A stretch of 15,272 nucleotides of DNA, taken from the NCBI GenBank assembly GCA_902803695.1, contig CADCQX010000382.1, forward strand, positions 1-15,272, read 5' to 3'. Of this stretch, positions 8,931 through 15,272 are shown in pieces. Origin of the DNA: Oscillospiraceae bacterium (lineage in GTDB: Bacteria; Bacillota; Clostridia; Saccharofermentanales; Saccharofermentanaceae). The number at the start of each line of letters is the position of its first letter. Within the stretch, counting starts at the first letter, position 1. The notes under the pieces were generated by a model. It was not told the origin of the DNA. It worked only from the letters and a program-made list of their open reading frames with translations, and made no database searches. The position numbers were made by a program, and so were the translations under genes.

Positions 8931-10017
8931 TTTCGGATACCTCCTTCATCATCTTTGTAAACTTCTCGAACAGGTATGTGCTGTCCTGCGGACCAGGTGC
9001 ACTTTCAGGATGGTACTGAACGGAGAAGACATTGTCCTCAACACACTCGACACCTTCAATGGTGTTGTCGAGAAGATTTATGTGTGTAGCCTTAAGCTTA
9101 GTGTCCTTGAGGCTGTCCATGTTAACTGCGTAACTGTGGTTCTGGGATGTGATCTCGATCTTACCCGTCTCGAGGTTCTTGACCGGATGGTTACCGCCTC
9201 TGTGACCGAACTTGAGCTTATATGTTGAAGCTCCGTATGCAAGGGAGATCATCTGATGACCGAGGCAGATACCGAAGATCGGATATTTACCCTTCAAAGC
9301 CTTGACCGTATTGATAACAGGCGTAACATCCTCAGGGTCTCCAGGGCCGTTGGAAAGGAATATTCCGTCAGGTTTCATGAATTCGATCTCTTCGGCTGAT
9401 GTATCGTATGGAACGACTGTAACGTTACAACCGTAGCTGTTGAGCTTACGGATGATATTGAGCTTGATACCGCAGTCGATGGCTACTACATTGAACTTCG
9501 GGTTCGGAGTTCTCGAATACCATCTCTTCTTGCAGCTTACGCGGCTTACCTGATCATGAGGAACAGGTGTCTCCGCGATCTTCTTCAAAGCTTCTTCCTT
9601 TGTGGTGTTTATATCGGTAATGATCACTCTTCTTGATCCGATATCTCTGATACTTCTGGTTATCTCTCTGGTATCGACTCCGCTTATTCCAGGAATACCG
9701 TTATCCTCAAGCTCCTCCGAGAGGGTCTTGGTATATCTGAAGTTCGAAGGCATATCGTTATAGTCGCTTACTATAAGGCCTCCGATACTCGGGTTCTTTG
9801 TCTCATAGTCATCGTCCGTAACACCGTAGTTACCAATCAGAGGATATGTCATAACAACCATCTGATCCGTGTATGAAGGATCAGAGATGATCTCCTGATA
9901 GCCAACCATAGAAGTGTTAAAAACGATCTCACAAACTCTCTCGACTTTAGCGCCGAAACCGAAGCCGACGTACTCTTTGCCGTCTTCCAGAACAATTTTA
10001 CGATCAGGTTTTAACAT
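8923..10017 (-). CDS. carA: Carbamoyl-phosphate synthase small (glutaminase) subunit
   Basis: Hydrolyses glutamine and channels ammonia to CarB. The 364-residue length is normal. The N-terminal CarA-specific domain (about 1-150) includes FNTSMVGYQEIISDPSY and SGVDTREITR. The C-terminal class I glutaminase domain (about 180-360) has the nucleophile Cys251 in GICLGHQ and His336/Glu338 in QYHPES, so the triad is complete. The start ATG at 10017 has GGGAG 8 nt upstream. It is the first gene of a two-gene operon with carB, with a promoter at 10100-10127 and a terminator-like hairpin in the leader at 10031-10078. No other pyrimidine or arginine genes are next to it in this window. Confidence 0.98.
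   Translation of the reverse strand: MLKPDRKIVLEDGKEYVGFGFGAKVERVCEIVFNTSMVGYQEIISDPSYTDQMVVMTYPLIGNYGVTDDDYETKNPSIGGLIVSDYNDMPSNFRYTKTLSEELEDNGIPGISGVDTREITRSIRDIGSRRVIITDINTTKEEALKKIAETPVPHDQVSRVSCKKRWYSRTPNPKFNVVAIDCGIKLNIIRKLNSYGCNVTVVPYDTSAEEIEFMKPDGIFLSNGPGDPEDVTPVINTVKALKGKYPIFGICLGHQMISLAYGASTYKLKFGHRGGNHPVKNLETGKIEITSQNHSYAVNMDSLKDTKLKATHINLLDNTIEGVECVEDNVFSVQYHPESAPGPQDSTYLFEKFTKMMKEVSENA
8940..8947 (-). promoter_or_regulatory. Ribosome binding site of carB
   Basis: GAAGGAGG on the minus strand, 9 nt before the carB ATG and inside the last codons of carA. It is a near-perfect Shine-Dalgarno sequence and fixes the carB start, giving the 8-nt overlap with carA. Confidence 0.85.
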
Positions 10018-10030
10018 AAATCACACTCCC

Positions 10031-10078
10031 AAGAAAAAGACGTCCCCTTAAGGGCGAACTTCGCCTTAAGTGAACGCC
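10031..10078 (-). terminator. Terminator-like hairpin in the carAB leader (putative attenuator)
   Basis: On the minus strand the leader RNA can fold GGCGUUC-A-CUUAAGG-CGA against UCG-C-CCUUAAG-G-GGACGUC, about 17 bp with one mismatch, one bulged base and two G-U pairs. UUUUUCUU follows directly (10038-10031). It lies downstream of the probable carAB promoter (10100-10127) and immediately upstream of the carA ribosome binding site (10026-10030). A terminator in this place would block carAB itself unless disarmed, which suggests regulated attenuation. I see no PyrR-binding consensus and no convincing leader peptide, so the signal is unknown. It may also stop read-through from the kinase gene. 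Confidence 0.6.
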
Positions 10079-10099
10079 ATTGCCCATCTTTAATATCGA

Positions 10100-10127
10100 A
10101 TTATAACAATAGCAGTGTGAAATTCAA
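10100..10127 (-). promoter_or_regulatory. Sigma-A-type promoter of carAB
   Basis: On the minus strand a -35 TTGAAT (10122-10127) and a perfect -10 TATAAT (10100-10105) are separated by 16 bp. Transcription would begin near 10093, giving a leader of about 75 nt before the carA ATG. The sequence upstream is AT-rich, as is common for strong Firmicute promoters. Confidence 0.65.
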
Positions 10128-10191
10128 TCAAACATTATAATAAATAATTATTGTTTTATGCTTTATCATTTGTTCAATTATGCAAGAGACA

Positions 10192-11193
10192 TTAATCCAC
10201 CAAGACGTCTCTCTTACTAAGATCCAGTGTAAACTCCGTTCCCTTGCCCGGTTCACTCTTTACGCTTATCGGAACCATGATCTTGTCAGCTGCCTTTTTA
10301 CTCAGATATAATCCAAGCCCGCTGGAGTTCATTCCGATCCTTCCGTTATTACCCGTATACCCTTTCTCGAAAATCCTCGGCAGATCTTCCGGGTTTATTC
10401 CGATACCGTTATCTTTTACTATGACCTCGTTTTTATCTGTAACGATTATCCTTACCTCTCCTTCAGGAGAATACTTTATGGCATTGGATATAAGCTGCTC
10501 CAAGATAAGAAGCAACCATTTCTTGTCGGTCACGACTTTATTGTCAGTGCCTTCATACACAACTCTTACCTTGCTGGCGATAAACTGGGTAGCGTATTTC
10601 TTTATAGCTTCCTTGATAAGCTCATCAAGCCTGTATTCCGTTATCACAAGATCCGACGAATCCGAATCAAGTCTTATGTACTGAAGGACCATATCCACGT
10701 ATCGCTCGATCCTGAAAAGTTCGTTCAGAAGTTCCCTGTTTTCTTGTGTATCTTCATTCTTCAACTTAAGTCTCATGACGGAGATCGGAGTCTTGATCTG
10801 ATGCACCCAGGTCGTATAGTACTCCAGCATATCCTGACGTTCCTCACTGTTAGAGGACTCAATAGTCTCGAGTTTTCTTATGACATTCCTTAACATCTCT
10901 CTGTAGTCTTCTTCAGCCAGGGTATCAGCAGGGATATCATCACGCCACTCCCCTTCCGGACTGTTCTTCATCTGCTTACGTTTGGAAGATGATACGATGT
11001 TTCTTCCGTACATAGCGGCGAAGATAATGCCCAAAATAACAACATCAACTACAAGAAGATATATGACGGGTTCCAGACTGACGTTATAAAGCCAGAAAAC
11101 GGCAAAGCTTACCGCATTCTCTATGAGAAGTGCGGCAAGCAGCCATGAAAACTTCTTAATCGTATCAAGGAATACTTTTGCAGATCTTTTCAT
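10192..11193 (-). CDS. Sensor histidine kinase, BceS-like (intramembrane-sensing)
   Basis: Inner-membrane kinase that phosphorylates the response regulator encoded just upstream. Its 333 residues start with two membrane helices (about 17-37 and 43-63) joined by only a few residues, so there is no extracellular sensing domain. This is the hallmark of BceS-type kinases, which are driven by their partner transporter. The phospho-acceptor is His131 in WVHQIKTPIS. The ATPase domain has Asn237 (N box), DNGIG at 261-265 and GLGL at 292-295, so it appears active. The ATG overlaps the regulator stop as ATGA (11190-11193), and AAGGAG lies about 15 nt upstream. It is the last gene of a four-gene unit with transporter and regulator. 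Confidence 0.92.
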   Translation of the reverse strand: MKRSAKVFLDTIKKFSWLLAALLIENAVSFAVFWLYNVSLEPVIYLLVVDVVILGIIFAAMYGRNIVSSSKRKQMKNSPEGEWRDDIPADTLAEEDYREMLRNVIRKLETIESSNSEERQDMLEYYTTWVHQIKTPISVMRLKLKNEDTQENRELLNELFRIERYVDMVLQYIRLDSDSSDLVITEYRLDELIKEAIKKYATQFIASKVRVVYEGTDNKVVTDKKWLLLILEQLISNAIKYSPEGEVRIIVTDKNEVIVKDNGIGINPEDLPRIFEKGYTGNNGRIGMNSSGLGLYLSKKAADKIMVPISVKSEPGKGTEFTLDLSKRDVLVD

Positions 11194-11861
11194 TGAATGA
11201 TATATCCGCTCCTTGGCTTAGTGATTATGAGTTCTTCAAGTCCGATGTCTTCCAGTTTTTTACGAAGTCTGGCGATATTTACCGTCAGAGTGTTTTCTTC
11301 CACGAAACAATCATCCTGCCAAAGAGCATTCATTAGAGAATCGCGGCTTACGATCTTGCCCTTGTTTTCGAGAAGGACACGAAGGATACGGAATTCATTT
11401 CTCGTAAGTTCTGCCGCTTGATCATTGAATCTTACCGTACAATCATCAAGGTTAAGTGTTGCACCGTTGAAACCGATGACTGAAGAGTTGGTCTTGATCT
11501 CATAGTTACGGCGGAGTATCGCCTGGATCTTCGCCGTAAGGACCATGGGATCTACGGGCTTGGGGATGAAATCATCCCCGCCCATATTCATCGCCATGAC
11601 GATATTCATATTATCGGATGCTGATGATATGAAGACTACCGGTACAGTAGATACTTTCCTTATCTCTTCACACCAGTGATAACCGTTGAAGAACGGGAGT
11701 TTGATGTCGAGGAGCACCAGTTGCGGGTCATAAGATGCGAACTCGGACATAATGTCCCTGAAGTCATTAGGGATATGAACATCCATTCCCCAATTACTAA
11801 TCTGCTCTTTCATAGCTTTAGCAAGAGCATTGTCATCTTCAACCAGAAAAATCCGATACAT
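11190..11861 (-). CDS. Response regulator, OmpR family, BceR-like
   Basis: Transcription factor controlled by the adjacent kinase. In the 223 residues the receiver domain (1-118) has acidic residues Asp9 and Asp10, phospho-acceptor Asp52 in LLDIKLP, a Ser at 79-80 and Lys101 in PKP. The C-terminal winged-helix domain (about 130-223) contains LTRNEFRILRVLLENKG and the recognition segment VNIARLRKKL, ending KPRSGYIIQ. The start has GGAG 7 nt upstream and lies 20 nt after the permease stop, so it is in the same operon. The likely target is the inverted repeat before the transporter genes at 14738-14757, which would give positive autoregulation. That target is inferred, not shown. Confidence 0.93.
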   Translation of the reverse strand: MYRIFLVEDDNALAKAMKEQISNWGMDVHIPNDFRDIMSEFASYDPQLVLLDIKLPFFNGYHWCEEIRKVSTVPVVFISSASDNMNIVMAMNMGGDDFIPKPVDPMVLTAKIQAILRRNYEIKTNSSVIGFNGATLNLDDCTVRFNDQAAELTRNEFRILRVLLENKGKIVSRDSLMNALWQDDCFVEENTLTVNIARLRKKLEDIGLEELIITKPRSGYIIQ

Positions 11862-11881
11862 TTACATCTCCGCTTGATCAG

Positions 11882-13900
11882 TTATTTGACAATATTATAA
11901 TACGTTTTCGATGTTCCTGAATATATCAGGCCATAAACGATCGCGAATGAAAGGTAAACGATCAAAGTGCAGATAACATAGTGCATAGTGTCACCCATCA
12001 AAAGAAGGTTAAGGAGCTTAACGATGATCGGGAACGCAAAGGCAACGTGGATACCTGCCACGATCAACGGAAGGAAGAATACCATGACCACCTGAGTCTT
12101 GATCGTTTTCTTGACTTCCTTCTGGCTCATGCCGATCTTTTCCATGATCTTGAAACGGTCTCTGTCCTCATAGCCCTCAGAGATCTGCTTGTAGTAGATG
12201 ATGAGTGCAGTCGTGAAGATAAATACCGTACCCAGGATAAGTCCGAGGAAAAGCAAAGTTCCATAGAGGCTGAACAGCTCATCTCGAACATCGGCGCAGG
12301 ACTCGACATTATAACCGACCATACCGTTATCGAACCCGTCCATGTATGGACGAATAGCCTTCAGAAGTTCCGGACTATAATCTTTACCTTCGCGGTAGAA
12401 CCTGTCAGGATCCTTAAATTCGATCGCATAACGCTCGTCGAATTCCGAAGCAAAATCACCAAATAATGCTTTCTGTTCTTCGTACCATTTATCAACAACT
12501 TCATCGTTTGCAACTATACCGTATACAGGAACTACATTTCCCATAGCGCTCGATATCGGGAATGCTTCTATCTTCTCAATAACATTAAAATCTTCGCCGG
12601 AGATGCGGAAAACAGACGGAGTCTCTTTTTCGGAGATCGTTATCGGATAATAGATTACATCCTTATCGCCAATATCTGTCTTCTTGCCCATCATAGTCTC
12701 ATAATCGGATTTCTTAACAATGAGGAAATTGACGACATTATCCAGTTCGGCTTCATTATATTCCATGAAATCGAAATTATTATCGTTCTTTACGAGCGTG
12801 ACCTCAAGATAACGTTGAACGCTTCCCTTCTCGATCTCAAATCCCATTTTCGATGCCACCTCATAAGCACACTTCTCGGCATCCTTTGGATCAATGATCT
12901 CATATCCGTTACGCTCAGTCATTACATAGCACTGCTGAGGAAACATATCGTCGATCGCACTGTTCATGCCGGTATAAAGGCTGATAGTTGTCGACAGCAT
13001 GACAAGTACACTTGTAACAAGGATCGCAATTGAAGCAAGGCCTACTGCGTTCTGCTTCATCCTGTAGAGAAGGCCCGATACGCATGGCATATTGAGACGA
13101 TTATAATAGAATTTCTCGTTCTTCTTAAGAACTTTCAATACAAAGATCGAACCTGCCACGAACAGGAAATATGTTCCGAAGATAACAAGGAATACTGCAA
13201 GAAAGAAAAGTTCCAAAGCCTTGATCGGTGATTTGATACTAAGAGAGATCGCATAACCTGATCCGAGGCAGATGACACCCAGAACAAGAAGCACCCATCT
13301 TACTCTAGGTTCCTTCTCACCCTTGTGACCGCTGCTGATAAGCTCCACAGGACGCATCCTCGCGATGCTGATACGGTTTATGATATATGCGATTATATCG
13401 ATCACGATGAAAAGAATGATCGGCGGAACAAGTGATAAAGGCTTAATGTAGTAAAAGCCCGTTATCGAATCCGTATGTAAGATCTTACAGATTATAAGTG
13501 AGCATACCTTGTAAAAAAGAACACCGAATGCTGCACCTGATACGATCGAGATCACACTGGTCATAAGGCTTTCATGAAAGAGTACCTTTCCGACATGCCT
13601 TTTCTCCATGCCAAGGCAGTGATAAAGACCGAACTCCGGTTTTCTCTGCTTCATAAGAAACGAGTTGCTGTAGATCATGAGCACCAATGACAGCAAAGAA
13701 ACAATGACTGTTCCGATAGCCATGATAAACGACATATAAGCTCCGCCGTAGCCCTGGCATACCTTCTTGTCGATAGTCATTGTAAAAGTAATGAAAAGAC
13801 ACGCGAGAAGTCCTGCTTCCGTGAGTATTCTCGGGATAAAGAACCTGTAGTTCTTCGTGATATTACTCTTAGCGAGTTTTCTGTAAATGGCGGTACCCAT
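11882..13900 (-). CDS. FtsX-family ABC permease, BceB-like
   Basis: Membrane subunit of a peptide-antibiotic resistance transporter. I count about ten membrane segments in 672 residues: seven between residues 20 and 310, then a large extracellular domain (about 311-540), then three more (about 542-570, 602-634, 638-662). This 7 + domain + 3 arrangement is diagnostic of BceB-type permeases, in which the big domain recognises antibiotic or lipid-linked cell-wall intermediates and the protein also signals to the kinase. QRKPEFGLYHCLGMEK after helix 2 is a typical FtsX-type cytoplasmic motif. I chose the ATG at 13900, which overlaps the ATPase stop as TGATG. A GTG one codon upstream at 13903 is possible and adds a single residue. 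The actual substrate cannot be read from the sequence. Confidence 0.9.
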   Translation of the reverse strand: MGTAIYRKLAKSNITKNYRFFIPRILTEAGLLACLFITFTMTIDKKVCQGYGGAYMSFIMAIGTVIVSLLSLVLMIYSNSFLMKQRKPEFGLYHCLGMEKRHVGKVLFHESLMTSVISIVSGAAFGVLFYKVCSLIICKILHTDSITGFYYIKPLSLVPPIILFIVIDIIAYIINRISIARMRPVELISSGHKGEKEPRVRWVLLVLGVICLGSGYAISLSIKSPIKALELFFLAVFLVIFGTYFLFVAGSIFVLKVLKKNEKFYYNRLNMPCVSGLLYRMKQNAVGLASIAILVTSVLVMLSTTISLYTGMNSAIDDMFPQQCYVMTERNGYEIIDPKDAEKCAYEVASKMGFEIEKGSVQRYLEVTLVKNDNNFDFMEYNEAELDNVVNFLIVKKSDYETMMGKKTDIGDKDVIYYPITISEKETPSVFRISGEDFNVIEKIEAFPISSAMGNVVPVYGIVANDEVVDKWYEEQKALFGDFASEFDERYAIEFKDPDRFYREGKDYSPELLKAIRPYMDGFDNGMVGYNVESCADVRDELFSLYGTLLFLGLILGTVFIFTTALIIYYKQISEGYEDRDRFKIMEKIGMSQKEVKKTIKTQVVMVFFLPLIVAGIHVAFAFPIIVKLLNLLLMGDTMHYVICTLIVYLSFAIVYGLIYSGTSKTYYNIVK

Positions 13901-14661
13901 CACTCTTCACCGCCTTTTCGAAGCATGGTAAGAGTATCAGATATCTTCTTATACAACTCTTCGTCTGTTGCGTCTCCTCTGTAGATCTGATGATATACTA
14001 CACCGTCCTTGATAAAGAGGACTCTGTTGGAATGTGATGCAGCCGCTACAGAGTGTGTAACCATAAGTATGGTCTGACCGTTCTTGTTGATCCTCTCGAA
14101 AACACGAAGCAACTCATCAGATGACTGTGAATCCAATGCACCTGTCGGCTCGTCTGCAAGTATCATCTTAGGCTCGGTTATAAGAGCTCTGGCAACAGCT
14201 ACTCTCTGCTTTTGACCTCCGGGAATCTCATGAGGGTATTTCTTCAATACATCGTTGATTCCGATATCCTTTGTGATCGAATCCAATCTCTCCTTATAAT
14301 CGTTTATGTTCTTACCGCTCAAAACGATCGGAAGAAGGATATTATCCTTGATGTTGAGTGTATCAAGGAGATTGAAATCCTGGAATACGAATCCCAGATT
14401 GGTTCTTCTGTATGCAGCAAGAGAATTGTCATTAAGTGTAACGAGCTCCTTGCCGTCAATGGTTATCGTTCCGGATGTCGGCTTGTCGAAAGCTGCCAGA
14501 AGATTCAATAGCGTAGTCTTACCGGAACCGGACTCACCCATGATCGCTACAAAATCTCCTGACTCGACATCGAAGTTCACCTCTTTGAGAGCGTGAACGT
14601 GATTGTTACCGAATCTGGTTGTGTAAGTTTTCTTTATGCCTTTAACTTCAAGCAAAGCCAT
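13900..14661 (-). CDS. ABC transporter ATP-binding protein, BceA-like
   Basis: Cytoplasmic ATPase of the BceAB-type transporter, first gene of the four-gene unit. In 253 residues I see Walker A GESGSGKTT at 42-50, Q-loop Gln94 in FVFQDFNLL, Walker B MILADEPTG (about 166-174) and the switch His203 in VTHS. The signature motif at 146-150 reads IPGGQ in place of the usual LSGGQ or ISGGQ. The codon for residue 147 is CCC (Pro), one base from the Ser codon TCC. The start ATG is preceded by GGAGG about 7 nt upstream. The gene follows a probable promoter and an operator-like inverted repeat. Its product belongs to the MacB/LolD-type ATPases that pair with FtsX-like permeases, and the neighbouring permease, regulator and kinase support the Bce assignment. 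Confidence 0.93.
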   Translation of the reverse strand: MALLEVKGIKKTYTTRFGNNHVHALKEVNFDVESGDFVAIMGESGSGKTTLLNLLAAFDKPTSGTITIDGKELVTLNDNSLAAYRRTNLGFVFQDFNLLDTLNIKDNILLPIVLSGKNINDYKERLDSITKDIGINDVLKKYPHEIPGGQKQRVAVARALITEPKMILADEPTGALDSQSSDELLRVFERINKNGQTILMVTHSVAAASHSNRVLFIKDGVVYHQIYRGDATDEELYKKISDTLTMLRKGGEE

Positions 14662-14690
14662 GTTGTATCCTCCGTTTGTTGTTTTACCGT

Positions 14691-14718
14691 ATGATACAAT
14701 TCTGTATTTTACTTCAAA
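14691..14718 (-). promoter_or_regulatory. Probable promoter of the bce-like operon
   Basis: On the minus strand -10 TATCAT (14691-14696, five of six bases to consensus) and a poor -35 TTTGAA (14713-14718) are spaced by 16 bp. This leaves a leader of about 25 nt before the ATPase ATG. A weak -35 with an inverted repeat upstream is what an activator-dependent promoter looks like. The exact hexamers are uncertain. Confidence 0.45.
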
Positions 14719-14728
14719 ATCTAATCCC

Positions 14729-14757
14729 GTGACGAAGTTGTGACAGTTTTGTCACAA
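14729..14757 (-). promoter_or_regulatory. Operator-like inverted repeat, BceR-type site
   Basis: A perfect inverted repeat TTGTGACA-N4-TGTCACAA occupies 14738-14757. An additional GTGAC half-site on the plus strand at 14729-14733 starts 11 bp before the equivalent GTGAC at 14740. The core TGACA-N4-TGTCA closely fits the published Bacillus BceR-type consensus TnACA-N4-TGTAA. It lies about 20 bp upstream of the proposed -35, as expected for an activator site. The likely binder is the regulator encoded at 11190-11861. Confidence 0.6.
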
Positions 14758-14788
14758 AAAAACAAAAAGAAGGAGCCATTAAGGCTCC
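14756..14788 (-). terminator. Intrinsic terminator after the DUF4214 gene
   Basis: On the minus strand a GC-rich 6-bp stem GGAGCC with loop TTAAT and GGCTCC is followed by a long T-tract (TTCTTTTTGTTTTTTT). It lies 26 nt after the stop of the DUF4214-repeat gene and separates it from the bce-like operon. Confidence 0.85.
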
Positions 14789-14814
14789 CCCTCGTTAATT
14801 ATCCGATCTTACGA

Positions 14815-15272
14815 TCACATCCAGGAAATACCGCACTTCTCACAGACACCCTTGAACTCAGGAGATCTGGCAAATCCCATGAATACTTCCTCACGTGACT
14901 CGACCTTCAGATCGTTGATCCAGAAGGCGAATCCTTCCGGCTCAGGTTCACGACCGAGCATCGTTCTATATAGTCGCGTGACAAACTCCTCATCACTTGT
15001 CTTAAATAACAGGAATTCAGCAGACCAGAAGAATTCTTTTGCAACCTGTGTGCCTGTCATCTTGTGATTGACAAGAGCATCGTTCCAGAACTTAAGGCCT
15101 TCCGGATCAGGCTCTCTCTCGAGACAGCATGTGTAAAGTCTTCTGGCGAAATCAAGGATATCAGACGGATCATTGATCGGGAAGCGAGCACCGGACTTGA
15201 CTCCGTATGATTTACAGAAATCATCCCACTCTGTCGTGTTGATAAAGTTATTGATAACCGTATCCCTGGAAA
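14815..15272 (-). CDS. DUF4214 tandem-repeat protein, 5' end beyond window
   Basis: The frame is open to the window edge, upstream of the internal ATG at 15060, so only the C-terminal 151 residues or so are visible. They contain two full DUF4214 repeats with a 55-residue period, aligned at RLYTCCLEREPDPEG and RLYRTMLGREPEPEG, each followed by a FW-containing helix. The end of an earlier repeat (NNFINTTEWDDFCKSYGV) is also visible. The protein stops soon after the last repeat with CGISWM. DUF4214 has no established biochemical role that I can name with confidence. It occurs in repeat arrays of surface or secreted proteins in gut and rumen Clostridia, often attached to other domains, which here would lie outside the window. 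The strong terminator downstream makes it the last gene of its transcript. Confidence 0.85.
   Translation of the reverse strand, partial: SRDTVINNFINTTEWDDFCKSYGVKSGARFPINDPSDILDFARRLYTCCLEREPDPEGLKFWNDALVNHKMTGTQVAKEFFWSAEFLLFKTSDEEFVTRLYRTMLGREPEPEGFAFWINDLKVESREEVFMGFARSPEFKGVCEKCGISWM

Noticed and set aside
10018..10087. Possible leader peptide starting ATG GGC AAT at 10087, or a four-codon ORF ATG GCG TTC ACT TAA at 10080.
   Set aside because: Neither has a proper ribosome binding site at the right spacing, and neither shows a run of regulatory codons such as Arg.

Overview
The window looks like chromosomal DNA from an anaerobic, low-to-mid GC Firmicute of class Clostridia, probably a gut or rumen lineage. 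The grounds are the style of the asparagine synthase and CTP synthase, a BceAB-RS-type antimicrobial-peptide module, tandem DUF4214 repeats, strong GGAGG ribosome binding sites and dense operons with ATGA or TGATG overlaps. The genus cannot be fixed from the sequence alone. I see no tRNA, rRNA, CRISPR array, insertion sequence, phage gene or attachment site. No stretch longer than 300 bases lacks a gene.

Layout: positions 1-2970 (+) hold the 3' part of asnB and complete pyrG, 10 nt apart and ending at a strong hairpin. Everything after that is on the minus strand. Listed from left to right, it comprises a NatAB-like ABC-2 exporter (permease 3052-4224, ATPase 4221-4994), an unrecognised single-pass membrane protein (5053-5589), carB and carA (5739-10017), a BceS-like histidine kinase and BceR-like regulator (10192-11861), a BceB-like permease and BceA-like ATPase (11882-14661), and the C-terminal part of a DUF4214-repeat protein (14815 to the window edge).

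How the genes work together: CarAB makes carbamoyl phosphate for pyrimidines and arginine, and PyrG converts UTP to CTP. AsnB, PyrG and CarA all take nitrogen from glutamine, so the left two thirds of the window is rich in glutamine-dependent amide transfer. The right third is a four-gene unit transcribed ATPase-permease-regulator-kinase. It matches the known design in which the permease both senses and removes peptide antibiotics, and the kinase and regulator induce the transporter.

Regulatory DNA is the most informative part. The carAB leader has a sigma-A-type promoter, then a long hairpin with an adjoining U-tract, then the carA ribosome binding site, which is the layout of a transcription attenuator. 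Upstream of the bce-like operon is a perfect 8-4-8 inverted repeat with a third half-site, resembling the published BceR-type operator. The rest is mostly ordinary core metabolism and a familiar stress module. I do not see a clearly new system.
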